Shown here one piece after another: positions 40,272 through 52,700 of a stretch of 64,000 nt of DNA. Positions within the stretch are counted from its first letter, which is position 1. Every line of letters starts with the position of its first letter. Below the pieces are notes generated by a model. The model was not told the DNA's origin. It did not search any database and worked only from the letters and a program-made list of their open reading frames with translations. The stretch comes from Hybos culiciformis (Eukaryota > Arthropoda > Insecta > Diptera > Hybotidae), in assembly GCA_964007475.1 (NCBI GenBank), contig OZ023275.1, positions 22,030,744-22,094,743 on the forward strand, in the 5' to 3' direction. A program made the translations under genes and the position numbers.

Positions 40272-40459
40272 AGTGCTTGCAAAAACTTGGCTGAGCAACA
40301 CTTGACAATACGCTCCAAAGAATTAGAAGGTGATCAGTTGAAAGCTTTAGTAAATATAACTTGCAGGAAGATCAACTAAAAGACTTAGTTAATAATCTTC
40401 ATAGTGACGAGAAACTCGAAGAAATTTCTCAAGATTTAACTGATTCTAATAAGATTTAG
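40272..40459 (+). pseudogene. Probable mariner-like transposase remnant (N-terminal part)
   Basis: One frame (from about 40272) reads RSKELEGDQLKALVN and then breaks. Two bases out of register, a second frame (40367-40459) reads EDQLKDLVNNLHSDEKLEEI, then SQDLTDSNK, and stops. The DQLKALV and LEEI-QDL--SN pattern is how the second helix-turn-helix of mariner transposases typically reads (D-DQLKALVE, then T-RE-AEEL-VSH-T). Two copies of the DQLK-LV block about 45 bases apart suggest a local duplication or two overlapping fragments. The catalytic DDD region and inverted termini were not found. The family call rests on short matches from memory. Confidence 0.4.
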
Positions 40460-43175
40460 ATTATCATTAAGTCTGCAGTTCATACACATGATTTTTTTTA
40501 AATTTTTATTATGCTGTAAAAAATTAAATTAATCCATTTTGATGGCATTAAATTAAAAAAATAAAATTAAGTGATATTTTAATTTGTGTCACATAATTTT
40601 CTTTGAAATATTTTCAAAAAAAAAAAAAAAATTTTTCCAGATTTTTCTCAAATACAAATCAGATATAAAAGTTGAGAAAGCGTTTTTTAAAGCATTTTTA
40701 AGTTTTTTGAAAGTTTGGAATAATTTTTTTGTACTTAAGTAGACTTAAAGTAAAAAAATAAAAAATAAAATAAATAATAAAAAACAAAAATTTTCAAAAT
40801 CTCGTTATCTACTGTCATTTTTATTCTCAGTATGACTATCAAAATAAAACTTTTGGTATTGTGTAGATAAAAAAAGAAAACTGCTTTGCTGTCAGAACTT
40901 TATGCTAGAAATTTATACATACCTACATAAATTTTTTTTTTGCGAAAAAGAAAAATAATTTAAATTTTTTCATCTTTATTATTTTCAAGAATTTTTCCTT
41001 TACTACAACTACGTACATCATATTTAAGGTATAGGAACAAGTTTGGTTTTTTTTTTCCACCAAAAAGTGATGTTAAAAGCGAGTATCATTACATTTTTTG
41101 TACTATTTAATAAAAATAAAAAAATATAAAAAGAAAATTTTTATTTTTTTTATTTTTACTTTAAAAATATGTATATTCTGTGGAAAACTGGAAAAGAAAA
41201 ATAATAATATACATAATAATATTTGTTATGTACAAACACACACCTTATATATTTTATTTCATTTTTAGTGTGTATACATGGTAAACAAGACAAAAAAAAA
41301 AAAGAAAAAAATTATTTAATTTTTTATTATGCACCCGGCCAGGTGCCAAAAATATTCAAGTACCTTATTCTTACAATAAAAAAGATTTTTTATTTTATTT
41401 TTTTTTTTTTATTTTATTTTATATTTATTTTTTTATTTTGCAAAATTTTTGTTCCTTTTTTTTTCTTTCTATTTTGCTTTTTTATAAATGAATTTAAACT
41501 CAGTACCTATAAAAGTCTACAACCCCAGCCCTTAATTTATGAACAAATTTTATATAATACAGAGTGTGTATTATATATTGATGCACACTGGAACGTAAAT
41601 GAGTTAAATTATATATATATATATATATAAAATTGTATAGAAGGAAATACTTTGAGAGCTGCGGCGTGCAGTACAACTTCGTAAAAGGCCATCTCAACTA
41701 AACATTAATAGAACAACTTATACATTAATAGAACATCGAGACATTATGAATTGATACGCGATATACTTTTGTTTAAGGAATTTGTTTGAATCTGTGCATG
41801 ATTGAAAGAAAATTACAAATACTATTTTGTTTAATTTTTTAATATTCGTACTCTTAAAAGAATTGCAAAATCCAAGGTCTATATAAATTATCTTATTGTT
41901 TTTTTTTTTCAAAAATTTAATCCGATTATTATCCTATACACCAAATTTCCCATAGTTATGAAACTGAATCTCTTTTATTTTAATTACTTGATGTTTATAA
42001 AGCATAAGATTGAAAAAAAATTAACATTTAAACTCACTCTGTATATCCTTCAATCTCTTACAAAGCATACAATATTTACACATTTAAAGAAACGTAAAAA
42101 AAAAATATATATATATATATATACATATTATACAAATATATATAAAATTTAGAGAGGATTATTTTCCGCATTCAATTTAAACTGATGAGTTTTGTTAGTG
42201 CGAAATCAGATAAAAGAATTTGGAATCAAATGTTGAGAAAATTAGAAAAAAAAATGTATATATATTTTAATTTTTACTTTCATTATTCTTTTAAATGTTA
42301 ATTAATTCAAAGGGTAAATTTTAAAAATCCTCAATGGTACTTAAATATTATTAAAATTTCGTGTTAAATAATCAGTTGAATGGTTATTTAAATTGAAAAT
42401 GTTTTCGATTATGTGGTTTTATTTTCATGCCCAATTTACACAACAATAGCATCTGCAGCAGTTTATAATAAATAAGCGCAAAAATATTTGTTGTACATAC
42501 TTAATAAATTCTAGTGGAAAGAGCTTAGCCTAACATGTTAGAGTTGTTTTTTTTGTTAATTTAATTAAGTTCTGTATCTGTCGCAGCATAATGTTGTGTG
42601 CATATTTAGAAATTTAATAACCTAATTCAAACCATATTAGTGGAAATTTGATAAGAAAAACTTTTCAAATAGAAATATTTTTCTTCATAACTTATAAGTT
42701 TCACGGCAATAAAAAACCATTAAGTTTTTGTGGTGTTTGATACCTTGAGAATAAATTTTAGAAATTGAACAGAAATATTTGTTTCATATAAACCCTTTAT
42801 TTATTTGTTATAAGGAAACATTATATTGGAGATAAAATGATTTTGGATCATTCAAGCTTTTCAACAATTTTATTTAAACATTATACATGTAAAGTGACAA
42901 CTTCATTAGATAATTGCTCGTCTATACTTAACTAACCAGCAAACTAGCCAAATCGGAATAAAAATATTCGTACAGAATTATGAAACTGAAATTCAAGTTA
43001 ATGAGTAGTTCTGAATTCTTATAATTAAATAATGGCAACGTAATAATGAAATGTGAGCTACAACTACAAAGTTTCTCCACTTATTTAAATTCAAATTTTT
43101 ATCCAAAAATATTCGAGAATGTTGTATTGAAGTTTTCTTTTTATTTTTGTACTAAAAATCAAAAAAAAAATTGTT
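40460..43175. other. AT-rich non-coding DNA
   Basis: No gene recognised. The longest frame in the window (41223-41630, 135 codons) lies here, but it consists largely of F, I, Y, K and L encoded by T and A runs and ends in a TA microsatellite, so I regard it as spurious. (TA)n tracts occur at 41610-41629 and near 42104-42122. Confidence 0.65.
41610..41629. repeat. (TA)n microsatellite
   Basis: Ten alternating TA units. Confidence 0.85.
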
Positions 43176-43224
43176 AAAACACACTTTTATTAATGAGTAG
43201 AAAATGCACTAAAAATAAAAAAAT
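43176..43224 (+). repeat. Left inverted arm of the foldback element
   Basis: Begins AAAACACACTTTTATTAATG and includes GAGTAGAAAATGCACT. It is the reverse complement of 44330-44378 except for one base. Confidence 0.85.
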
Positions 43225-44173
43225 AATTTTTCTTTCCACTTAAATATGATCCACGATCTTTATAACTGAATATAAAAGCGTGGGGCGTTTTTTGTGTGGA
43301 TTTAATAGTTTTGTAATATTTACAATATTTGCTTACTGTATAAGTACAAAAAATGTTAATTTTCTAATTTTTTTTGCTTCGAAATTAATAATCGGTTTAA
43401 TCCATTTTTATTCAAAGGTTTGCGTTCAAATATTTTAGTATATAAGTATGATTTGTTCTTTTCTGTTATTATTTATTATAATCATTAAAATTATAATATT
43501 AACTCTTATATTTTTAGAACATTAAATGAATTTAAAAAAAAAATTATTGGGAGTTTTCGAATCGGGTTCCTTTAAATTTTTCAAGCTCCAATTATAATTA
43601 AGTTCAATTTATGGAAAACTTACATTTCAAATCAACCAACTCTAATGTCACCATCAAAAGTTCAACCAGCTATTAAACTTGAATAGCTGAATTATTTCTC
43701 TATTTTTTCCGCTACTTAATTCATTTCTTAGCTTTGTTTCACCCGTACCGTAAGTGAACAATTAAAACAAAATCGTCATAATAAACAAATAAAAGCAAAT
43801 AATCTATTTTTTTTGAATTATGTTTATTATTTTCATAATAATTTTAATACATAATATAAACTCGAATAAAATACGAAGTTCAATTAAGATACATTCAAAT
43901 TTTGTAAAATTGGAATTCACTCGTTCCAGTTAAGTTTTTATATAATTTTCCAATTGTTTCAATCAGATGCACTTTAAAATCCCCAGCTTCAGCACAAATA
44001 AACATCCCAAACGAAATTGTATTTTTTTTATAATTTGAAAATTAGTTTTTAATATAAATCCTTTATATCGGATCTTTTAAAGGGTTTTATTTTTTGTGTT
44101 TCAATACTTTTTTCAAATTAAAATTTCTTAAAAACCCAATTTCGCCCCGTTGAGCTGAAATTTTGCTATAATA

Positions 44174-44245
44174 CATTATCACCAAGTCGATGGATGTACA
44201 AAATTTCATTTCGATCGGATGACGGGAAGTGGATGACTCTTTAAA
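44174..44245 (+). repeat. Interspersed-repeat unit A (CAAAATTTCA...GGAAGTGGAT)
   Basis: It contains GTACAAAATTTCATTTCGAT and GGATGACGGGAAGTGGATGA. The same order of blocks (CAAAATTTCA, GAT-GGAT, GGAAGTG) recurs at 44605-44731. AAATTTCA followed by GATCGGAT is a very common signature of insect transposable elements (established only as a general impression). The exact family is unknown. Confidence 0.5.
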
Positions 44246-44329
44246 TTCCAGGAATATAAATCAATCAATATGAAGAATTTAAAAATAAAAATACATATGT
44301 AACACCTACATTTTCAATAACAATACAAT

Positions 44330-44378
44330 ATTTTTTTATTTTTAGTGCATTTTCTACTCATTAATAAAAGTGGGTTTT
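44330..44378 (-). repeat. Right inverted arm of the foldback element
   Basis: Ends TTAATAAAAGTGGGTTTT and contains AGTGCATTTTCTACTCA; 48 of 49 bases pair with the left arm (mismatch at 44373). Confidence 0.85.
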
Positions 44379-44455
44379 AAAAAGTTTTTTTTCCATTTAT
44401 ATTTTTATTTTCTACTTTTTAGTCTAACATATTTAAGTCAATTAATGGCACATAT

Positions 44456-44615
44456 TATTTTAAATATTAAAATTGTGATTGTTAAAGTTTTTTGTAAATT
44501 TATAGATAATTTTTATTTTAAGTATTAAAATTGTGGTCGTCTTTTCAGTTGTGTAGCAGTGTCGGTCTTCATCGTTTTTCCGGTCGGTTTAAGTATTAAA
44601 ATATTATATTGTCAC
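44456..44615 (+). repeat. Degenerate short tandem motif (AAGTATTAAAATTGTG)
   Basis: AAATATTAAAATTGTGATTGT, AAGTATTAAAATTGTGGTCGT and AAGTATTAAAATATTATATT occur in order at spacings of about 60 and 70 bases, between the foldback element and repeat unit B. Probably an eroded tandem repeat belonging to the same mobile-element cluster. Confidence 0.4.
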
Positions 44616-44731
44616 CTAAAATAAACTCACATGCAAAATTTCAGGATGATTGGATTACTGGAAGTGATCTAAAATTTGATTACAAGATTTGATGCATGAA
44701 TACAAACATCCTAAGTATAATAAAAGTGTGT
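44605..44731 (+). repeat. Interspersed-repeat unit B, ending AATAAAAGTGTGT
   Basis: It contains ATGCAAAATTTCAGGATGAT, then TGGATTACTGGAAGTGATCT, and ends with AATAAAAGTGTGT (44719-44731). That last motif is identical to the reverse complement of 43179-43191 in the left foldback arm and one base off 44363-44375 in the right arm. Units A and B therefore look like relatives of the same element. Confidence 0.5.
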
Positions 44732-44740
44732 AATAATAAA

Positions 44741-45556
44741 TATTCACGTTCTGTATCGTTTCAAACTAGGATTTTAAAAGTACATTCCATGTATTTTCCT
44801 TCGTTTAAAAATAAAACTTTGTTCATTATAATTTTGTTATGAATTCTTAAAATCTCAAATTACTCATACTTAAGGATTTCACATATGTAAAAACAGTTAA
44901 ATACTAATAACTTATAGTATTTATATTCGTATAAATCTTTTCCATCAACCCAAAGTTTAGAAAATTAAAAACAAACCATAAAAACAGATTAAATGAAGCA
45001 AAATGCAGTCAGTGGTTTTGGTTAAAGTAATCAAGTAATCATTTTAATACTATAACAGAGAATTGCATATAGGCCTCACATACTAAGTGTATACATTAGA
45101 TATATACATATTGAAATAAGGAAAATAAAATGGATTTTATAATGTTGCACATTGGTTTTTGTAACTCGTAGATTTAGAAAGTGCAGATATAAGTATATAG
45201 TTAGGCACATATATTCAATATTAAGTTGAAAATCCGTATATTGCAAAATCTTAAAAATGTTATTGTTAACAAAGTTATGGTATTAAGGTAATCTGTGTTT
45301 TTTTCTTCTTTTTTTTTTTTGTTATAATATCGACCTTAACGTTTCGAACAATTTGAATGGTGCGTAAAAAAAAAAAAAAAAATAAAAAATAACATAGAAT
45401 ATAAAACAAAATTCCAGAAAACTTATTCCATTTAAATTTTTTTTTTGTATCATCGTTTGTTTTTAAGCATTCCTTTTTTTTTTTTGTTAATAAAAAAAAA
45501 TCCAACATTAACCATGGAAAACGTTTATCCATAATGGAAATAAAAACAAAATGTTA

Positions 45557-45587
<31 letters not shown>

Positions 45588-46715
45588 TGTACATACAAAA
45601 AGGTCTAACAATAAAGGAATTATATGTATGTTGTTTTTTTTTTGTACTAAAAAGAAAATGTACTCAAAAAATTTATGAGGTTAACTCATTAAGGTTCATG
45701 GCCAGACATATTTTGTATATAGAAATTTATATTAAAGTTATTATTTTGTGGATCAAAAATTCGTCAATTTCTGTAGTATATTATAATCAAAAAATTGTAT
45801 CTTGTGTTTTATTTTGATTTTCTGATTTGTTTCATATTTTTTTTTTAAATATTTCCTACATGACAAAAATATAATTGGATCAATTAGTGGGGTATATTAT
45901 GCTTGTAAAAGTCCAGCATTGCTTAGCAGTTTTACTCTCTAAACCTAATCCCAAATCTAAACTACAGTTAGATTTCGCCAGTAATAAAGGTCAGGGAATT
46001 CTAATTTCGATCTCAACCGCATACATATTAACATTATAATCTTTCTATGATTGTGTAACCTTGTTATTTATTATTAAGTGCTTAACTGCCACATCTCGTA
46101 TCTGTATAATGTAAACATAGTACCTAAATAAAACAAAAATTATATATATAAAATTTTTGCCTTCTGGCTTAATCTTGTTTGATATCAAAATGAGAGCCAA
46201 AAAAACTATTATCCTCTTTGGCAAAAACATTTTTTTTTTGCGATTTATATATTTTTTATTATTTTTTGTTTTTTATTTTCCTTTTCTGTTTTTTTTTTTT
46301 TTTTTAACGAAAAAACATCAAGAGCGTACTTAAATTATTACATAAATTTTTTTATTTTTAAATAAAATTTTCAACGACCATTCTTTTTGAAAAAAAATTT
46401 CTCAAAGGTTTTGGGTTGGGTACATCATAATGAAGAGAAGAATAGAAAAAGATTTTTTAAAAATGTTTAAAATTTAACCTTTTTTGTTTTTTTTTTTCAT
46501 TTTTAAGTTATACTTATTACATATTATTACAATATTATTGTAGGAAAAAAAAATAGCTTTTGATAATTAAAATATTAATTTTTTTTAAGTACGGATAAGT
46601 ATTTTTGATATTTTATTTAATTTAAGATCCTTTCGTGCGTCTTCAAAATTAAATAAAAAAAAATTCAAAAAATGTTTTAATCTTTAAATTACAAAAAATT
46701 TATATTCTATTCACA
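44741..46715. other. AT-rich non-coding DNA
   Basis: No gene recognised. It includes an (AT)n tract at 45565-45588 and an AT-poor patch at about 45900-46020 (with CTCTAAACCTAATCCC and CCAGTAATAAAGGTCAGGG) that has no frame or family I recognise. Confidence 0.65.
45565..45588. repeat. (AT)n microsatellite
   Basis: Twelve alternating AT units directly after an A run. Confidence 0.85.
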
Positions 46716-46716
46716 G

Positions 46717-46744
46717 GTGCGTGTAAAGATCTATTTTCACGCAC
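46717..46744. other. GC-rich hairpin (GTGCGTG/CACGCAC)
   Basis: A perfect 7-bp GC-rich stem, a T-T mismatch, 3 further A-T pairs and a 6-base loop GATCTA. A related CGTGCGTC occurs about 85 bases upstream (near 46634). It stands out because G and C are rare here. The function is unknown. Confidence 0.5.
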
Positions 46745-49700
46745 GATAATCTACTTATTTCTTAAAATTAACTATAAATATTAATTTGATAGACCTTGTC
46801 TTTTGATGCATTTTTTTCTTTTATTTTCATAGAAATGTCAAATTATTAAACTATTCTTTCTTTAATTTTTATTCGAGTTAGAAATCATTTAAACATAATT
46901 GTCTTTTATAGTTCAAAAACAAAAATAATCAAATTTTGATAACAGAAATGAGCGATAAAGAGAACTTACTACATCAACGAATAAATACTGAGTAAAATTT
47001 TATTAAATCTTCAAAAAATATTAATTTTATAAATATTATATGTACGTACTTACTTTATCTAGACGATTTTCAAGTTCCGGAAACAAATGTCAAATCCCTT
47101 ATAACGACTAGCACGTTAATCAAATTATTGATAAATATATCATATGAGTGACTATTATGCGTCATATTATAAATCACTACCAGAATTAATCTTAGTATAA
47201 AGCCAATAAAACACTATAATTAATAACATAATAAAAAACTAAAGAATAAAATGTCATTTAGCTTTCTTTAAAACATATTTTTTATTATTTTTTAAACAAG
47301 AATGAAAAACCACAAAATTTTCCAGTATTACGCGACATTTTATGATGTTCCTTTCTTTTTTTATTATTAAAAAAAAAATCAATTTGACATAGAATTTTTT
47401 GACAATGGAACTTAATTAAGATTTGAATCTCTGGTCCACCACAAAAAAAAAGAAACAAAAAAAAAAAGAAAAGTTTTTTTTTTTTTGTTTATGCGACTTT
47501 AATTATAAATGAATAGAAAATCCTTGAAAAATTTTGTGCTCTGGAAAAAAAAAAAAAACAAAAAAATCCTTTTAATATTTCTTTCCATTATGTTTGATTT
47601 CAGCGAGAATTTAATCAAACATGAAATTTTTTTTTCTATGTGATAAATAAATAAAAACTAACAACAAACATTTAACTTAGTTAGTCATTTTTAGATAATT
47701 AAAAAGTTTTATAAAATTGTTTTCTGAAAGTTTTACAATTGTTTTTAACTCTCTCTGTGTATTTTGGTACCCCCGGTTTTATTCAATTGCATTACAATTT
47801 TGACTTATTTATTATGTATTCTATAACTACATTAAGTACATTTTAAGTATATTATATTTTATAGATATATACATACATACTCTCTATTCAACCAAAAACA
47901 TTTTATCCCCAAAGGGATTAGAATTTCATAATGATTTTAAATTTCTCCAGTATACCTTTTTTTTCATTCACAAATTCAAATTAATATTTTACTTGTTTCC
48001 TGAATTGAAAGTTACATAATTTTGAATAAATATGCACCAACTTTATATATGTATGTTGTATATTTATAGGTATATACCGAAAATCGTTATTTTTTACCTT
48101 AGTTTTATTTTCATTTCAAAGAAACTTTGACACAAAAAAAAAAGTATAAAATGAAGTTATTAAAAATTAATGAAAAATAAAAATCTTTCGCAACATTATA
48201 AATTTTTGATTGTTACAAAATTTTATAATTTTTTTTTTTTCTTTTATATCAGGTATATCAGGTATGTACAGTTAAAATGAAAATATATAAATTTATCTTT
48301 GTACAATGCACACTCATATAACTGTGCATAAATATATATGTAGTTAACAAGATATTACTAATACCTCAGCATTTATTGCGGCTAGATAAAATTTTTTTCT
48401 AAAACAAATTGAGGGAGAAAGGATTTTTGCCATAATTTTTTCCCATGATGTAGAAGTTCATAGCCTTCAATTAAATAAGCAAATGCCGTCGTCAAAAAAA
48501 AACTTTATTATCCGACAAGGCAATTAATGAAAATAATTTGTAAGCGCACAATGTGGAAAACTAGAGAATGACCTCAGGAAATTACATTTCACTCAATTGC
48601 ATCTTTTTCTCATTCGTTTTTTTTTTCCATTGCACCCGATCAAATATGAACCTTAACTTTTACAATATATATTTTTATATGTATGTTACATCTAAAATGC
48701 AAATACGAAATGAAAATCTTATTTTCCTCTTCAGAAAGTAAATTAAAGAAAAAAAACAAACTACAGCAGTAAAAGAACTAATATATTTTAATATGAAAAA
48801 AAAAAAAAGAAGGGAAACCAAAAATGAAGACATTTCTCTGTAAATTAGACTGTATTTTCTTTTCATTTCCAGGTTTCCTTTTTAAGATTTAGCGGAAAAT
48901 CCTATTTAATTTTTTTTTCGTGTCATTTTTCATTTGAAAAAAAAAATAATAATAATAATAAAGAAATAAAATTTTCTAAACTTACACAAAATAAAAAGAA
49001 ACTTAAAGAAATCAAGGAAATGTTGATTTTATATTTTATTTATTTATCAGCACTTTATTTTAATTTTTTATTTTATTTTTTTTTGTAATAAAATACTGCT
49101 AGTTATCTATATATAGATACATTATTTATAGTTGCATGAAAAGTATAACAAAAAAATTGCAAACAAGGAATTCCATTAATTTCTATTTCAATGTTTTTAA
49201 TCCGAGCAATGTCTACTAAAATCTAGTTGAATCATTTAAAATTCTCTCAAGTAGAAGTTAACTTAAATTTGTTCTCAATTATATTAACAAAGTCACATTT
49301 ATTATCTAACGCTCGTCAATTATTGACTGAGCCTACAGTATTTAAGAAGTAGAAACATTCTTTGTAGCCATAATTTTGTATTAAAAAAATTATGCTTTAT
49401 GAATTGTTTAAAAATTAAGATGAAATTGTTCGAGTAAAAATTATTTTCTCCAGACAAAATTTTTTTGTGGAACCAATCTTCTTAACGCTACACAATATAA
49501 GACATTTAAGTGCAAGTACGGCTGAATTGTTTCACCACAAGAAAAAAGAAACATATAAATATGTATATATTTATGTATGTATAATGCGTTATATATCACA
49601 AATTATTTTATTTACTTATGTTTTTTTTAACTGGAAAAATACCATGAATCTGAGAAAGGATTTTCTTAAAATTTTCCTTCTTTTTTTTCTTTTTTTTTTT

Positions 49701-52700
49701 TTTATTCAAAGTCAAACATGAAATAGAAAGAAAAATATTTCGATAAAAAAAAAAGAATAAGTATAAAATGAAATTATATAAAAATAAGAAGAAAAAAAAA
49801 TGTGTTTTTTTTTCTTATTTCACTGAAATGTCGTAAGAGTGGAAAAGAGACAAAGGGCAAAAATTTTATAGCGAAATGATTTCCCAAAGGGTTCCTATCC
49901 TACTAAAATATCACAAGGATAACTTTTTAATTTATATCTACATACCCGAATTGTGTGTACACGAAAATCCTTTAAAGGTAAACAAATAAAGTGTATATAG
50001 ATAAATATGACATTCTACACACCTTGGCTGATTATTTATATACTATTATATAATATAAATAATAATATGAGTATACATTTTTTTTTTATCTACATATATA
50101 TGTATACATAAATAAAATATTTAAACTTGCATTATTTGAGTTTTGTGTGCATTTATAGCTACCGATGATTTTCTAAGTTATATAGATACAATGTGATTTT
50201 AACATCAAATTACAAACAAATATATACATATATACATTTGAGGTCATTTGAAAATAAATTATATAAATAAATATTGGAAATAGATAAAAACGAAAATGTA
50301 ATAATACAGAATTAGAACATTCTCTGTGTTGTACTCGGTTAAATTTGACATTAAGCCTAATATACTAAACAAATCTAGCTATATAATCTATTTGAAAGTG
50401 GAATATCACAAAGAAAATATTCAACCGAAATTCGAACAATTTTGCCCACAATTCGTATAATATAGAACCTTGTAAAAAAAATTAAATTATGAAATATTTT
50501 ATATTTTAATATTATATATTATTCGTTATTGAAATTGATTTTTGCCTTTTTTGCAAAAGTTATTCGCCTAATATATATACTTTTTAGTAACTCAAAATAA
50601 CTTCGTCGTACTTATGTTTTCCTTCCATTAAGTTCTCCACAAAATATAATCAAAATATCATACTGATTTTCTAAGAATATTTTTCATTTATATAATTTTC
50701 ATTTCAGAATAATGGCATTAATTAATAAATTCTTGAATATTTACAAAAATTATACTGTCACAAGTGTTATTTCGTTATATTTATATATAATTCTTAGAAT
50801 ATAATTTTCATTTCTCACTAAAATTTAATTATTTTGCATAAATTGAAAATGTCAAACATCATAAATATCAAATGTTATATATATACACGTATATATATAT
50901 ACCGTATTTATGTATACGTTTTTGTTGTTATACAAAAAAAAAAAGGCGCATAATATAATTTATATTATATACATATACAAATTTATAAATGAATTCAATC
51001 TTTATGCTTGAAACTTTAATGGATTAGTAATTTGAAGATTTATATAATATTTGCTTCAACATAAATTTATTAATTTAATTAAAATGTAAAATGAGAATTT
51101 TTTTTAAATTTTTATGAAAAATATTTATTATAATAAATTGGTTGTATATATTTATACAAAATATATGTATGTATGGTGGGTGTATAAACATAATCGATGT
51201 ATAAGTGTAGAATATTTTGTAACGATGATCTATAATACAACTGAAGGTATAATAGCGCAAATTTTGGTTCAACAACATCCAAAGGATTAAAAGAAGAAAC
51301 TTAAGACAACCAGTTAAATTTCCTTGAAGCTAAAACAAAACAAAACACAAAAAAAAAACAAAATAACGAAAAATTAAATTTAAATTGCTTTAAAATTGTT
51401 TATTCGCATATCAATATGAAGCATTGCAAAAAAAAAAAACTTATTTATATGATTATGTTTTATAGAAATGTTAAATGTAATTTATATCGAAATCTTTTTG
51501 CCCTGGAGTAATTTTTTTTTTTACAGATTTTTACGTTATAAACGTCTTAATTAAAATGTTTCTGCATTGATTTTTATGTTTAAGAATAATAATTTTAGAA
51601 TTCATGACAATTATTTGTTTCTTAATGAGTATCTGCTAGAATTGAAATGATACTTTTAAAATTTTTAACTTTGTTTTAAGTATACAATAGAAAGGTACGA
51701 GTATATTTGATTCTTTATTTATTTTAGGATATTTTCAATAACTCAGTAACTTATTCATAATATTCTTATCCTGGTTTAATATTATAATTTGTAATTAGGG
51801 TTCTAATTTTTTTTAAAAATGTCTCCAAAATCATAAATTTATAAATTTTATTCTTTGCACTGAACATTTGAGCAATAATTTTTAACATTTTATAGCAATT
51901 TTATGAATGTTAACAAAAACGAACTACATTTTCTGTATCTAAAAATATATATTTAAAATAAAAGATTCATGGTTATATATAATTCAATAATAGTGTCTTT
52001 TTGTCGAAATATCATGGAGGAGTAATTTGTGTATCTAGGATTAAAATTGAAAAAGAAAATTTCCCAGGAAAATAAAGTTTAGGTTTGTTTGAATTTCAAT
52101 AGTTAAGACTTACGTTGAAGCAGTGATTACAAAAAAACAATTATCAATCAAATATAAAATATACTTCAAATCTGCACAAATCTGATATATATAAATTTAT
52201 CGTAAATATGTCAATAGTAAGTTAACATTAGCTCTTACATTTATTAATTCTTTTTTTTTTTTTTTAGATTCGTGTGTTATTAAGGCAAAATTAACTTTTC
52301 AAGATAAATTTCAATTAACTTTTTTTCTTTTCTACTTATAATTTAAATTTTGTTGGTTTTTTCATTAATAACTTGATTTTTTTTTCGTTTATCTTTTTTT
52401 TTTTTTTTTTTAATAGAAATATACTAATTTCCTTTCATGAAGAGGAGAAGAAAAAAAAAATTTAAATTAATAGAAACATTGGTCCCAGAAGTCAGCAAAA
52501 AAAAAAAAGAAGAAAAAAAAAACGAGAAAAAAAATTAATTAAGAAAATGCGTCAAAAAAACTAGCTACAAAATAAACAATTATTTCTTCTTTTCTTTTTA
52601 ATCGAAAAGAAAAAGTAAATAAATTGAAAAAAAAAAATATATATATATATATATTATGTATAAGTAAAACTTTTTTAAAGGGACACGCAAAACATTTAAT

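Larger units (their letters stand above)
43176..44378. mobile_element. Foldback-type element with 49-bp inverted arms
   Basis: The arm at 43176-43224 is the reverse complement of 44330-44378 with a single mismatch (48/49), and a weaker match continues about 12 bases outwards. The unit is 1203 bp long. There is no reading frame of note inside. The interior contains a repeat unit (44174-44245) related to one outside the right arm (44605-44731). No target duplication could be defined, because both flanks are A/T runs. It could be a non-autonomous DNA element with inverted termini or two opposed copies of one repeat. The arm's AATAAAAGTGTGT motif recurring outside supports the second reading. Confidence 0.6.

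Noticed and set aside
41223..41630. 135-codon open frame, the longest in the window
   Set aside because: It is made mostly of F, I, Y, K and L from T and A runs, ends in YIYIYI from a TA microsatellite, and shows no rise in G+C or domain. Expected by chance in 80% AT DNA of this length.
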